From Pristionchus mayeri (lineage: Eukaryota > Nematoda > Chromadorea > Rhabditida > Neodiplogasteridae): a stretch of 64,000 nucleotides of DNA. Location of the stretch: assembly GCA_036245805.1 (NCBI GenBank), contig BTRK01000004.1:11904001-11968000 (forward strand). Direction: 5' to 3'. Position numbers and translations under genes: made by a program. Below the pieces are notes generated by a model. It was not told the origin of the DNA. It did no database searches and worked only from the letters and a program-made list of their open reading frames with translations. Below, piece after piece: positions 11,637-23,658 of this stretch; position 1 is the first letter of the stretch, and the number at the start of each line of letters is the position of its first letter.

Positions 11637-12226
11637 CTTCTCTTGTATTTTGCAAAATGCGCAATTGTCTCCGTTTCCACTGGAGAAGTCGCTCTCATGC
11701 TGCATTTATATTTCGATGGCAAGGTATAACCAATTACAAATTTAACCATTATCGAAATACTCAAATTTTTGAAATTCTAGCCAATTTTCTATTGCTATCC
11801 ATTACCACTTCTGAAATCATTGCGTTTTGTTCTTACGGTAGTAATGGGATAATGTTCTATTTCAAATTTGAAATCAATTCGGCAGATTTTATTACGGATT
11901 TTCAGAACAATGCTCTGTCTTCAATGTTCTTCGAGTATGTCGACTTATCGCACACCATGTGAGTGAATTCGATAACGACACGAACAATTCACTCCCAAAT
12001 TCAGAGTGATCACATTCATAATCGGTCTCACTTTCTACGCAATGTCGCCTCTGAGAAGGGATTTTCAGCTGGTGTTAAGCAACTTGTAGCTTGATCACTA
12101 TTTTATTGTTTACAAGTTTTTTTTAGAATTCCTGTCTTTCCTGCGCCAAATGTGTATGTCATCGAGCGAGTGAACGAGCCCATGGGCGATGCGTATTTCA
12201 AGAATCTTGCCGGATCCTGGGCATGA
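11637..12226 (+). CDS. Unidentified membrane-protein exons (C-terminal part)
   Basis: Five putative exons, 11637-11723, 11781-11837, 11906-11958, 12005-12073 and 12127-12226, have AG acceptors, GT donors and consistent phase, and end at a TGA. The 121-residue product has hydrophobic stretches around AIVSVSTGEVALMLHLYF and IVITFIIGLTFYAMSP, then ends NEPMGDAYFKNLAGSWA. I do not recognise the family. The 5' end is not found and may be missing or further left. Consistent phase over four introns is the main support; it could still be a relic. Confidence 0.45.
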
Positions 12227-12775
12227 TTGCTTCGCATCATCCACCACACTATGATAATATACATTCAAACAAAATACCTGTTCAAGCCAGAAATTACAAT
12301 TTAGGTAGTAGTCTGCGCTTGGCTTTTCCGACAAGTGTGGAAGCATAACAGTTACAGTTGAAAGATTTTCGAGCAAAAATCTAATCATACATGAATGTTC
12401 ACGGTGCACAATCACTTGCGCGGTTTCGGTACCCTCACTAGAGATTCGGATGCTGTAATTCTAAATTCAATCGATTTTTGTAATTTGAAGGGAAATCAAC
12501 AACATAAAAAGATAATCGCAGTGCTAAAACAAAGTCAGATGTAACGTCTTCGTCACAGATAGAGCGGACGTTGATTCGCATCCTTATGTAGGCAAGATCA
12601 GAATGGCACTATGTCGGTTGAGTTCTATTGCGTTATGCCGTCTTTGAAATATCAAAGGCTGTATAGCTCAATAGTTAACTTCCGACCATAGATGCGCAAC
12701 ACTGGCGGCGGATATGACAAGCACTTTGGAAACATGAACCCCTATTCATGGTAAAAGTGACAAGCACTTTGCATA
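12227..12775. other. Intergenic, nothing recognised
   Basis: AT-rich DNA. From about 12715 it contains sequence related (inverted) to 15687-15741 outside the right end of the next repeat, so the repeat complex may begin near 12715. Confidence 0.35.
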
Positions 12776-13266
12776 TATGAGTGACTATCTGAGACAACCG
12801 AGCAATATCACCTACATGCCGTACAACGAAAAATCAAGTGCTGATTTTAAGATCTCCCTAGGGGTAACTTTTCACGTAGAGTTCGAAAATCGACCTTAGA
12901 AAGCCGTATCTCTGACCCCTCATTTCCAGTGTCGCGCTGTTGCCAGGTGGTCAGTTTTTGTAACTTTTGAACGGCTTATCCAAACCCCGTAAATGCATAG
13001 TAATTCTGAAAGAAGAAAGATCGTAAACATTTTCACTGCTGAAAGTGAAAAGCTAGCTGATCTGTGAAAACAGTTATGGTCATTTAAATATTCAAATTCG
13101 CCGGCCTGAAAAAGGTTCAATAGCTGTGTACTTTTAACCATGATTATTCGATTCTACGTTAAAAGTTACCCCTAGATACATAATTGCAGGAAAAAAGAGA
13201 GGTGGTAAAGCAGATTTATGAATCGCGAAATATGAAAATGCGTGTATTCTGTGAAGATTTTCTATA

Positions 13267-14557
13267 CAGGGTGTCCAAAAAGTATTGTTTCACTTTTGAA
13301 ACGCGAATTTTTTTAACATGTAGGTCGAGTTGTCAAAACCTGTAATAACACGTTTGAGCCCACCCTTCGGTGCGTTGAGGGAACCTACTAATTAGTTTCC
13401 CATAGTCATGGTTCGTCCAAATCGCTATCGTCAAACTATTATCAACCTTTGGACCCTCGGCGACCCCCCAGATTCCATCAGGAGGAAGCTTCGTATTTCC
13501 CGAATGACAGTCTATCGCACCATCTCCCGTTTCAAGCAGTTGGGCACTGCGAAGGACCGTCCAAGATCAGGAAGACCCAAGACCGCTCTCACTCAGAAGA
13601 ACAGGAGAATCGTGGAGAAGAGAGTGAATCGCAATGCCAAACGATCCATCAGGAAGATGGCTAAGGATCTCAAGATCTCCAAAGGATCCGTGTGTGCCAT
13701 CGTTCATTCTCTTCTCAAGTCCTACCCCTACAAGATGAGAAAGGGCCATGGCCTCACTGATGTCCACAAGCAGAAGCGCCTGGAGAGATGCAAGCTGCTC
13801 CTTCAGCGGGCCGATCGTGGGGAGCACTTGACTACCGTTTACTCTGACGAGAAGCTGTTCTCAGTCGAGGAGGTCTACAACAGTCAGAACACCAGGATCA
13901 TCGCCAAGTCTCCTCAGCAAGCTGACGCCAGAGGTAGAACCATCTCTCGCATTGCCCACCCCCAGGCACTGATGGTTTGGGCTGGTGTGTGCTCGACGGG
14001 CAAGACTCCTCTCGTGTTCGTGGATCCCGGGGTCAAGATCAACAAGGAGTACTACACCAGGGCAATTCTCCAGAAGGCCCTTCTCCCCTGGTCCCGCTCC
14101 CACTTCAAAGGGGCTCGCTGGACCTTCCAACAGGATTCAGCGCCTGCTCACTCGGCAAAAGTGACGCAGGCATGGTGTCGCGCCCATCTGCCCGACTTCA
14201 TCTCGAGTGAGGAATGGCCCTCGAACTCCCCCGATCTCAACCCTCTGGACTTCAGCATTTGGTCAGTGTTGGAGAAGGAGGCCTGCTCTACTCGCCACAA
14301 GAACCGCGATTCCCTCAAGGCAGCCCTTCTCAAGGCATGGGAGAAGATCGACGTCCCTTACCTGCGGGCCGTCATCGACTCGGTCCCTCGTCGTCTCAGA
14401 GAGGTCATCGCGGCCAATGGAGGCCAGATCGAGTGATCGTGCATTGTTATGTTCATATGGTCACTGATAAATACTGTGCCCCGTTTGAGTTGTCTATGTT
14501 GCTTTTAAAGAAAGATACATGGTTTTATCCGTGTAACAATACTTTTTGGACACCCTG
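13267..14557 (+). mobile_element. Complete mariner-type DNA transposon (DD37D)
   Basis: Terminal inverted repeats start CAGGGTGTCCAAAAAGTATT at both ends (perfect over about 23 bases), and the element is flanked by TA at 13265-13266 and 14558-14559. It is 1291 bp long with a single intact transposase gene. It is inserted inside an older foldback element. Confidence 0.95.
13408..14436 (+). CDS. Mariner-superfamily DD37D transposase, intact
   Basis: Intronless 342-residue transposase that would cut and paste its element at TA sites. N-terminal helix-turn-helix: RRKLRISRMTVYRTISRF near residues 25-42, then the AT-hook-like RPRSGRP. Catalytic Asp residues are in VYSDEKLF (about 146), TFQQDSAPAH (about 238) and SPDLNPLDFSIW (about 276). 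Exactly 37 residues separate the second and third Asp, which marks the DD37D (maT-like) group rather than classical DD34D mariner or DD34E Tc1. Codon use is rich in C at third positions, unlike the AT-rich neighbourhood, which suggests recent arrival. No frameshift or stop is present. Confidence 0.95.
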   Translation: MVRPNRYRQTIINLWTLGDPPDSIRRKLRISRMTVYRTISRFKQLGTAKDRPRSGRPKTALTQKNRRIVEKRVNRNAKRSIRKMAKDLKISKGSVCAIVHSLLKSYPYKMRKGHGLTDVHKQKRLERCKLLLQRADRGEHLTTVYSDEKLFSVEEVYNSQNTRIIAKSPQQADARGRTISRIAHPQALMVWAGVCSTGKTPLVFVDPGVKINKEYYTRAILQKALLPWSRSHFKGARWTFQQDSAPAHSAKVTQAWCRAHLPDFISSEEWPSNSPDLNPLDFSIWSVLEKEACSTRHKNRDSLKAALLKAWEKIDVPYLRAVIDSVPRRLREVIAANGGQIE

Positions 14558-15102
14558 TAGTTTTCAGTCGATCCACTGTGACCTCAAATCAGTTTTGAGC
14601 ATTTTATGACTATTTTATCCCAGTGGAAATAAATGAAACTGAAAAACACCGAATTTGGCGCTTTTTCGAAAATCCGATTTTCTTCACATCGAAATTTCCC
14701 AACTTTATGCCCAGCCAACTTTCCATTTTAAACCGGAATCCTGCATTTGCTCTGCACATCTTCCAGTATGCCTCGACATTAGCAAGATATTTAAATGACC
14801 ATAACTGTTTTCACAGATGAGCTAGCTTTTCACTTTCAGCAGTGAAAATGCTTACCTCATTGAGATCTTTCATAATTACTATGCATTTACGGGGTTTGGA
14901 TAAGCCGTTCAACAGTTACAAAAACTGACCACCTGGCAACAGCGCGACACTGGAAATGAGGGGTCAGAAGATACGGCTTTCTAAGGTCGATTTTCGAACT
15001 CTACGTGAAAAGTTATCCCAAGGGAGATCTTAAAATCAGCACTTGATTTTTCGTTGTACGGCCTATAGTTAGTTCTCTCAGATAGTCACTCATATCTATA
15101 GG

Positions 15103-15682
15103 GGGTCATGGTCAAAAATCGATCGGTAGGTCAATGGTAGGTCAAGACTAGTTACTATACCCAATCGATCATACAGTACCACCAGATATCTTATACCACT
15201 ACCGTAACCCCCGATTATCGCAAACTAACTTTATTTTTAAAAAGTCCTGGTACCGTGCCCAATCGATTGTACAGTACCCAAGTCGCTACAGTAACCCAGT
15301 TCCATGGGTCAGATCCAGTTCCTTGGGTCAAACAATTTTCAAAAATTTTCAAGAATTTTTCTAAAATTCCTAAATCGATAATAAAATGATTCTACAGTAA
15401 CAAGGGATACGGTAGAATACTTTAAAATAATTTTACTATCGATTTTGAATTTTTAGGAAAATGTTTGACCCAATGAACTGGATCTGACCCACGGAACTGG
15501 GCTACGGTAGTCAGTTGGGTACTGTAGAATCGATTGGGCACGGTACCAGGACTTTTGTTTAAAAAAAGTTAGTTCGCGATAATCGGGGTTACGGTACTGG
15601 TATACGGTATCTGGGGGTACTGTATGATCGATTGGGTACGGTATCTAGTCGTGACCTGCCAATCGATTTTTGACCATGACCC
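15103..15682. repeat. Palindromic element (about 580 bp)
   Basis: 15103-15390 and 15420-15682 are inverted copies with a short AT-rich centre. It lies immediately outside the right end of the foldback at 12776-15097 and starts and ends with GGTCATGG-type sequence. Confidence 0.85.
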
Positions 15683-15686
15683 GGGG

Positions 15687-15741
15687 TTCATGGGTGCTAA
15701 GTGCTTGTCACTTTTCATGACAAGCACTTAGCACCCATGAA
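15687..15741. repeat. Perfect 24-bp hairpin
   Basis: 15687-15710 and 15718-15741 are exact reverse complements around a 7-base loop. The same motif (AAGTGCTTGTCACTTTT) occurs inverted near 12745-12772, so it belongs to the repeat complex. Confidence 0.85.
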
Positions 15742-16251
15742 TAGGCATTTGGTCCCATCCTCCATTCCATTATCAGTTCATCTCTCGAGTGACTCGGACT
15801 CGCATCTTATTCCATTTCCATTCTGGATTCCTACTTTCCCGAATAGTCTAATTCAATTTCCTCCACCACGGGACTCACAGCCTCCATTCCCGTCGATTTT
15901 GGGGAAATTCAGGGCGCCCCTCTTCTCACTCATCCTAGTTAATCTGTGAATTGCGCAAGTGCTGCATGTGATCGGAGCTGTCCGGATACAGTAGCCAGGA
16001 GCATTATGTCGCTACCGTAGCCTACGCTGATGACGTCGCACTGCGTACCCCCTCCTCTACAGTACTCCAGCACCAGTTCGACTGAGCATCGGCGTTTCGC
16101 ACGCCGGGTATCCTGGATTTGCAAGCAAAGTCAACAGCTGACTGAATGTTCGCCTTTATCACAACTCAATCAAATGAGTGAGAGCAACCTCCAGCAATGC
16201 TTCTTAGTATTCCAACAAATATGTTCAAATTCAGTTCATCTGTGCTTGTTA
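15742..16251. other. Intergenic with a possible reverse-transcriptase scrap
   Basis: Around 15995-16085 one frame reads VATVAYADDVALRTPSS, which resembles the YADD active-site region of LINE reverse transcriptases. The frame is short and closes at a stop. Nothing else is recognisable. Confidence 0.3.
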
Positions 16252-17181
16252 TTGGGTTGATTCATAAGTTTCGCTCCAAGACTTTTCAATAATTTACTCG
16301 CTTGTGGTTCACTTGTGTTCAGGACTACATTGGCATTATTTGAGTGACAATAGGTGCGCATGAATTATTTGTTTTATGTGAATCAATTCCACTTCGTTCC
16401 GCAGTAAAAAATATTTTTCGAAAAAGTGACGAATTGACCGGTTTTTGAGTAGTGTGTTCAAGCCGCCGCTTAAACAAAACGAATGTGATGCAATCGCTGT
16501 ATTTTTGTGAAGTCAGTAAGTGAGGGTCAATGTTTCCGATAAACACTTGAAAACGGAATTTCAGACTCTCTCGAGGAGCGCGCATAGTGAAAAGCGAAAC
16601 TGGCCATCAAATTTCGATTTTTCGATTATTCCAAATACGGCTTTTGAATGGAATACTAAATCTCCACAATTATTTAATGGTATCATCCACATGATATGCT
16701 CTTCCACTTCTGATAAATTTAAGACCATTAGCTCGTTCATCAGAAATGTGCAGCTCCAAGAAACAAATTCCGCAATATTCGAGAACTCAAAACTAAGAAA
16801 TTCCTGTCTATCTGGTCAGGCAGTTTCAAGGCTGATCCGATGCATGTCTACTATAAGAATGTCCAAACTAAATACTTTAGTATAATAGCGTTGTTGTGGC
16901 GCTATCATAATTACGCAATAAGTACCATTCCATCAAATTGGCTGTGCCAAATTGAGTACCATTCCATCAAATTGGCTGTGCCAAATTTCACGTTTGTGGT
17001 ATTTCGATCATTGGCATTCCAGTAGAATAGATTGATCACGTATGAGTATAGGTGCGCTATGGAGTGCGCACATTCACTAATATCACGCAAAAAGGAATGG
17101 GAGATTTGATAAAGTTTGAAGCAAATTATAGTTGAAAAACTTCTGGCGTGAAAATGGAGCGAAACTTATGAATCAACCTAA
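16252..17181. mobile_element. Non-autonomous mariner-like element (930 bp)
   Basis: Ends TTGGGTTGATTCATAAGTTT and its near-perfect complement at 17155-17181 form inverted repeats of about 27 bp, flanked by TA at 16250-16251 and 17182-17183. TTAGGTTG-type ends are typical of mariner. No transposase frame is left inside. Confidence 0.85.
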
Positions 17182-17452
17182 TAGCTCAGAATATGCCACC
17201 TTCCCACGGAAAATGGATTACTATTCTGCTCGACTTCCTGTATCTACACAGAATTATCAGCGTCTATATTTTCTAGTTATTTATCATAACCAATTTTCCT
17301 ATGTTTGTATTCAATGATTCCTAGAATATTGTATCGCTCGATCATATAAAATTGTATTTACATAACTCCTAGCACTGCTTCTGATAGTTGTGCGACACTA
17401 GGATTGTATGCCTCGTGGCAAACACGAATGTTGTATGTTGTGATACTCTGCT

Positions 17453-19353
17453 TAAGAGACATTACACGAGAAAACGTACCAACCCTCGGATGGCTTTTTT
17501 GCAACCCCCCTCAATAATTCGCTGGTGAAGTTCCCATACCGAGTGCTGATATTTGGCCCAATATGAAGGGCTGTGGTGCACTTTCCGAAAAATGCCAGAC
17601 CAGGCTAAAAAAAAATCGAAAATTTCAAATTTTTGAAAAGTAGGATATTATAGGTTTTCCAGGATTCTTTTTCAATGAAGATAACGAAAAACATACTTTG
17701 AAAGCGATCAGATGCCGATAAAGTGGCGAAAACGTCGATTTTCAAAGAATTTAGGCCGTCCTGAAATTTTTTTCAATTAGTTTGCAAAAACTAACTTAAT
17801 TTTCGGATTCCTCGTGCCAAACTACGCGTACAATCCAAATTTCACGAAATTCTAGCGATGCGCTCGGAAGAAAAGGTATCCAGAAGAAGGTAAACTACGC
17901 GATAGTGCTTTTTGATAAATATTTACAACGTGTGCATATTATGCCCAATGTGCTGTTTTTAACTTTGAAACATGTTTTTATAACAATACAAACAATTTGA
18001 GATCATGAACAAGCAATTTGAAGTCTTTATTTTGAAAATTTCAGTTTTTGAAAATCCGAATTTCACGAGTTTCACAAAAATCGTAATTTTTTCGAAATAA
18101 TTGGGTTCACAATGGTCAACAATGTCTCAATTCACAACAACATTCGTTGAAATGCCTCTAATGATCGTTTTCATGTGTTTTGCGCATAATTTCATACCAT
18201 CCTGATTTGAAAACTCTTCGAAAAATCGAGAAAATGCGATTTTTGGTACTTTGGGACACTCTGAGATTACTGTTTTGCGATCAACACCGTGATATTTCGA
18301 TCAGAGTTACTAAATACATCCCCTATAATGATTTCCGATTGGTTTGGAAGCAATCTGGCGAAAAAAGTGTATTCGAAAAAAATTGTCCACTTCGAAAAAA
18401 ATGAAGAATAAAATTTCGCCAGATGGCTTCCAAACCATTCGGAAATCATTATAGGGGTTGTATTTAGTAATTGTGATCGAAATATCACGGTGTTGATCCT
18501 AAAACAATAATCTCAGAGTGTCCCAAAGTACCAAAATTTTGTAAAAATCGCATTTTCTCGATTTTTCGAAGTTTTCAAATCAGGATGGTATGAAATTATG
18601 CGCAAAACACATGAAAACGATCAGGCATGTTAACGAATGTTGTTGTGAATTGTTGTTGTGAATTGAGACATTGTTGACCATTGTGAACCCAATTATTTCG
18701 AAAAAATTACGATTTTTGTGAAACTCGTGAAATTCGGATTTTCAAAAACTGAAATTTTCAAAATAAAGGCTTCAAATTGCTTGTTCATGATCTCAAATTG
18801 TTTGTATTGTTATAGAAACATGTTTCAAAGTTAAAAACAGCACATTGGGCATAATATGCACACGTTGTAAATATTTATCAAAAAGCACTATCGCTTAGTT
18901 TTCCTTCTTCTGGATACCTTTTCTTCCGAGCGCATCGATAGAATTTCGTGAAATTTGGATTCTATACGTAGTTTGGCATGAGGAATCCGAAAATCGAGCT
19001 AGTTTTTGCAAACTAATTGAAAAAAATTTCAGGACGGCCAAAATTCTTTGAAAATCGACGTTTTCGCCACTTTATCGGCATCTGATCGCTTTCAAAGTAT
19101 GTTTTTCGTTATTTTCATTGAAAAAGAGTCCTGGAAAACCTATAATATCCTACTTTTTAAAAATTTAAAATTTTCGATTTTTTTTGGGCCTGGTCTGGCA
19201 TTTTTCGGAAAGTGCACCACAGCCCTTCATATTGGGCCAAATATCAGCACTCGGTATGGGAACTTCACCAGCGAAATATTGAGGGGGGTTGTAAAAAAGC
19301 CATCCGTCGACCCCTCCCAAAAGGTACGTTTTCTCGTGGAATGTCTCTTAAAT
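17453..19353. repeat. Long palindrome (1.9 kb foldback)
   Basis: The left arm from 17453 (starting TTAAGAGACATTACACGAG) is matched in reverse complement by the right arm ending at 19353. The centre is near 18403 and the arms are about 930 bp with few mismatches. No gene is inside. The terminal motif resembles the left end of the foldback beginning at about 36107. Confidence 0.9.
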
Positions 19354-19397
19354 ACGTGTTATTTTCTCAATAAATTATAATTCAGAGACGGACAAGA

Positions 19398-20866
19398 ATG
19401 GAATCATTCGTGATAACACGTCGCGCGTTTCAATGCTTCCTGCTGCTGTGTTCCAGCTCAAGTCTTGTGACGAATATGCTGCTCCTGACAGCATCCGTTC
19501 GTTCAAAGTACGAATTTGGTATCACATATACTATGCATGTTTACTAGAGTCCGATAAACGGCCCTTCGAATCTGCATTTATAAAACCCGCTCTAGCGGTC
19601 TAGATAGTGTGCAAGAAGAGACGCAAGCCCATTTATCAAACCCGAATGCTTACACAGATCACTTCGATCGAGCTGCAATATGCTCATTGGTTGTTGCGCC
19701 GTATTTGACGCCATGCATTCGGTAATCATAGTAAAATTGCATTCAAACAGTATTCTTAAGCTGGGTACCTTTGTCGACTTTTATGCCATATTTGGATATG
19801 GATTGATGGATTCAGGAACATGCGGAATCATAATGGTATTGTTACTCGGCATTTCTCATCTCGCGATATTTATAGTTTATCCCCGAGATGTGTGCGTATG
19901 CCGGCTGCTTTTGCGTACTTTCGATAGGAATCGACCGAGTATTCTCAATTGCGTTCATTTCCCTCTACAGGAAATTGAATAACGTCGCCTATATAACAGT
20001 ACGTTCTTCTTGCAAATCCTTACTTGATGCGAGGTTCAGTGTCACCTTCTAGCCACTTTCTCATTCTCTTCATATTCACCTTATCTAATTATTGCATATT
20101 ACCGAGAAGTGTAAGTGATCAGAAATGCCGATCACAAACTTAAAATTTCATATACTTCTACTTTTAGGTCGGTCGAATGTTCCATTCCCGGAGCTTTCCT
20201 GGGGGAAGCACGGAAAAAGTGGAGCACGGCGCTAATCGCCGTTAATATACTGACAATAATTCCGTACACATTGGCGGTGATACTAATTAGAACGAGAAAG
20301 TGTAGGTAATTGTATTTTTTATGATGATTAAATTTACCCAAATCTTTCATAATTTCAATAAATTTTAAAAGTTAAAAAATCATTACAGCTTCCTCCTACT
20401 CTCGGCGCTTATTCCGATCGATTCTTCTGGTGATGATATTCGACGTTGGCGCCTGGCTGGCTTCTGATGCATACATAAAAGTGCTCGCCAACCTGGATAT
20501 TACGAGTGAGCCACTTCTCATGAGACAACGTAACGCCAATAGGGGAAACTCGGTGATTCTTGTCACGACGGAAGTACGGCTTGTCCACTCATCTGGCTAC
20601 ACAAACAACTTCTAGTTATACATCGTAATGCTCATTTTAGATGAGCTCCGGCATAGTATTCATCCCCTGGCTGGCTGCATTGTGCACTTCGGACTCGCGA
20701 TGAAGCCCGTCATCTACTATCTGTCCAGGTGCGGAGAGCTCTTGAATTGTCTGAGCGGAGACTTGTTTCCAGCACGGATTACCGAAAAGCGATGCGCAGT
20801 CTGTTTTTCGCGACACCACCTGTGGTTCACGTTACCTCTAGAAACAAAAAAAAGAGTAATTTATGA
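19398..20866 (+). CDS. srsx-like seven-helix chemoreceptor, intact
   Basis: Putative sensory GPCR of 308 residues. Eight exons keep phase: 19398-19507, 19658-19835, 19888-19998, 20040-20110, 20168-20301, 20389-20529, 20641-20728 and 20773-20866. Helix 2 starts CNMLIGCCAVFDAMHS. Helix 3 carries CFCVLSIGIDRVFSIAF, matching the GIDR-type motif of the srsx family. Helix 6 is SRRLFRSILLVMIFDVGAWL and helix 7 HFGLAMKPVIYYLSR, followed by the cytoplasmic STDYRKAMRSLFF. Length and the closing YRKA motif fit the family. The start was chosen as the first ATG that opens an uncharged first helix. Related families (srv, srw) are less likely. Confidence 0.85.
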
Positions 20867-20937
20867 TCCCTTTACGAATCGGACAATCGGGCGCCGTCCA
20901 AAAATGAGAAATCGCTCAAACTGTATGACGTCGGAGT

Positions 20938-21005
20938 CTGACTGGCTTCTGAAGCACGCACAAAAGTGGTATCCGCTTTGGATATAATGGATGAACCAAT
21001 TCTTC
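20938..21005 (+). pseudogene. Relic of srsx exon 6
   Basis: About 70 bases resemble the 3' part of exon 6 (about 20449-20525) of the srsx-like gene just upstream (CTGGCTTCTGA... AAAGTG ... GAGTGAGCC-like). They are broken by changes and have no neighbouring exons, consistent with decay of a tandem copy. Confidence 0.5.
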
Positions 21006-21972
21006 TGAACATACTTTTGGAAATTGGACTCTTCCATTGTTACAGAATCATTTTCGTTTCGCGTGGCTGTTAATTTCCACGCCTCCAGTATAAACATACA
21101 ATTGTTCGATGAAGTACACGGAGTTATTTTGCAACACATTTCTCAGTTGATAATTACAAATGCAATGATATCTTTCTCTTTACCTCGTGCTCCGAATGGC
21201 TAAACACGGCTCGTTACGAAAGAGCGATCGCAGATAGGAAAAGCACGCGACGCACGCGAGCTTTCATCCTGCGCGGGAAATTCAAATGATTAAGAATCTA
21301 AGATTAATTTAAGATGGATATTTATCGCGCAACTTGTTAAAAATCTGTTCCTTGATTATTGTTATGTATTTTAATGTAATTTATTTTCGATCGTCTAAAC
21401 ACTTTTGAAAACCACTGTATCCCGACTGTTTTACCGATTTAGTGCCAATCACTTTTGTTTTTCAAGCGTTTTCGCGAAATTTGTGCCCAATGTCGGGATT
21501 TTAAAAATGTTGGTGAGCTGCTCTGGGTTCCTAAAAATATTTAAGCTATTATAGTTAGTAGACCTGATCATTGTTCATATAATGAGCGAGAGCGGAACAG
21601 GGTTCGGCCGCTCCTTCAATTCATTCTCGCTGACTTCGTCGGGGACGGAGAGTTCGAAAAACGATAGTGCAAGAACTACATGTTTTCGCTAAGATGATTT
21701 AAATTTCTTACCTATTGATAAATGCTGCTTAACCATTCTCTTCATAGATGTACATAATTGGCTCGTATTCCAAAGACATTCACATCGATTAGAATGATTC
21801 AGCCAGTGATGGAATAACAGAGTACGCGATATAATAGATTGAAATGATAACGACGGCATGCATTTTTGCTTTATCGCTCTAGTGGGGAGTTAGTATCACG
21901 AGAGGGGAGATACGCGACGCGGTCATGCGCTGCGTGCATGTCAGATCTGCCCATAACGAGCCGTGTAAAGTA
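21006..21972. other. Intergenic, nothing recognised
   Basis: No exon or repeat could be supported between the srsx relic and the next mariner-like element. Confidence 0.35.
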
Positions 21973-23236
21973 TCAGGTTGGTCATAAAGTTTTGTCCGAT
22001 TTTAACCAATGTGCATTCTGACATCTCCCTTCTTTCTTTTTTGCCCAATCAACTTAGGTATTTTAGTGGTAGATAGGGGCGTCTATACTCTCTTCAGCGC
22101 ACACTATCATAAATCTGTCCGACCAATGAAACGAATACAGTCATGTACCAAACTGCATGTGAGCGACCTACACCCTGACTATTTGAAGGATCAGCATTTC
22201 ATTTAGAGCAGAGATTTGACCCAATCTTTGCCACAGTAGTAAAGCACGATGGTCATATGTGGCGCTGGTTATGTTGATACTGATCAGCCTCAAAGGGCCT
22301 ATTAGAGATAGGCGCGTAATCCTAGTTCGGGGTTTCATGACACTTGTCACGACACGTTTCTGGAGTATTGTATGTATACCGAGAGCCCTTGCTATTTCAA
22401 TTAGTCATAAATGTGAACTACCTGTCCAATGTAAGTCACAATTCTCTTTAGGAGAGAGTGCCGCTCTCCATTCATAAAATTTATTCTTCGGAGTTTAGGT
22501 GTCCAATTTTGAACATCAAAATTCACTCTTTTGGCGTTTTGTTGCTAGCCCTGTAGTTTGAGGACCGGTAATTTCGTGCTCAAATTAATGAACAACCCTC
22601 ACCCTATCCCTCATCAGTTTGGAATATTATGGGGGTCGCTACTTTTTCTAGGGTAATCCGTGTCCGAAGACTCTCCCTTTTAGATTTTTTGGCATTTATA
22701 TCGAAAAATAATTGAAATACAAATATCACTATTTTAGATGAGAAAGCCAAGTGGGCTCTTAAATATTGATGTTTTATGGAACCCCTCAAGTAGTGAAGAT
22801 AGCGCCCCTAGGTAGGTGTCCGTCTTGTCAATCCTCCAAACAGGTGAGTTATTCCAAAGAACTCTGATTTTTCTGAATGTCCATGATTCATCGACTTGTA
22901 CGAAGCACAGAACGAATTCAGCAGCTCTCTCTTTTTGATACTAGGTAGTGCACTACTAGTGCTTTTGATAAACTTTGTGAGCCTCCATCTAAAAATTTCT
23001 CTGCGAAGTACAGCAACTTTAAAGGAAATCATATTTTTTGTGAAAAATTCAAAATTACGCAGGCCTTCATTTCTCGCACAGTAGAGATACATTCACCATT
23101 TCAACGATAATATTCAAAAGGACGAACATGCCCCTATATATCGACATAATGACTATATGTGGCGATTTGATCAAAACAAACTATACGAACTCAAAGTTGG
23201 GGTCGGAAATCGGACAAAACTTTATGACCAACCTAA
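21973..23236. mobile_element. Non-autonomous mariner-like element (1.26 kb)
   Basis: Inverted ends of about 30 bp (GGTTGGTCATAAAGTTTTGT at the left, complement at 23206-23236) are flanked by TA at 21971-21972 and 23237-23238. No transposase reading frame remains. Confidence 0.85.
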
Positions 23237-23403
23237 TAGTGGATTAGAAAAACGAAGGTTGGTGGTTCGATTCCCGTCGTTTGCCATTTCCCGGAGAAGC
23301 ATGAAGTGGCGTAGCGCAGTCTTCCAACATTTAGTGTGGCGTATTTCCTTGCTAGTCTCGGCTAAAAACAACGCATTCAATATTTTCACTGTTCCATGCA
23401 ACA

Positions 23404-23658
23404 ATGGAAGAATACCATCTCGCCTCGATCGTCCATGTTATTCTGCTCCTCGTCTTCGTGACGGTCGTCACCATCATTATGCTTGCTCTCATCGTCAGCG
23501 TATGGATGGATGTGAGAAGAGAGTACGGTAGGGGAATACAGTATGGAATTACGGTAGGATTATATTGTAAAGGAATTCATAATGGGAGCGAGGTAGGAAA
23601 ATACGATAGTGGAATTCATCATGTGATTACTATAGGTGAAAACATGGGAGTACAGTAG
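23404..23658 (+). CDS. Small single-helix membrane protein, unknown
   Basis: An 84-residue ORF with one strong hydrophobic helix (VILLLVFVTVVTIIMLALIV) after eight polar residues, then a tail with repeated Tyr-Gly-Ile/Gly-Ile-His units. A diverged copy with related upstream sequence lies at 26195. No family is recognised. It may instead be a first exon or an old repeat product. Confidence 0.35.
   Translation: MEEYHLASIVHVILLLVFVTVVTIIMLALIVSVWMDVRREYGRGIQYGITVGLYCKGIHNGSEVGKYDSGIHHVITIGENMGVQ

Larger units (their letters stand above)
12776..15097. repeat. Foldback element, copy 2, split by a mariner insertion
   Basis: Positions 12776-13165 and 14797-15097 are inverted copies of each other and related to the foldback at 1-932. 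Between them lies a complete mariner (13267-14557) flanked by TA, plus short remnants of the foldback's own middle. Both arms share the stretch starting ATGAGTGACTATCTGAGA (left) and its complement (right). Confidence 0.85.

Noticed and set aside
12655..12715. Possible tRNA (TATAGCTCAATAGTTAA)
   Set aside because: Only an A-box-like stretch; no B-box or acceptor stem.
23260..23290. tRNA B-box-like sequence GGTTCGATTCCCGTC
   Set aside because: No A-box or cloverleaf could be found upstream at the right distance.
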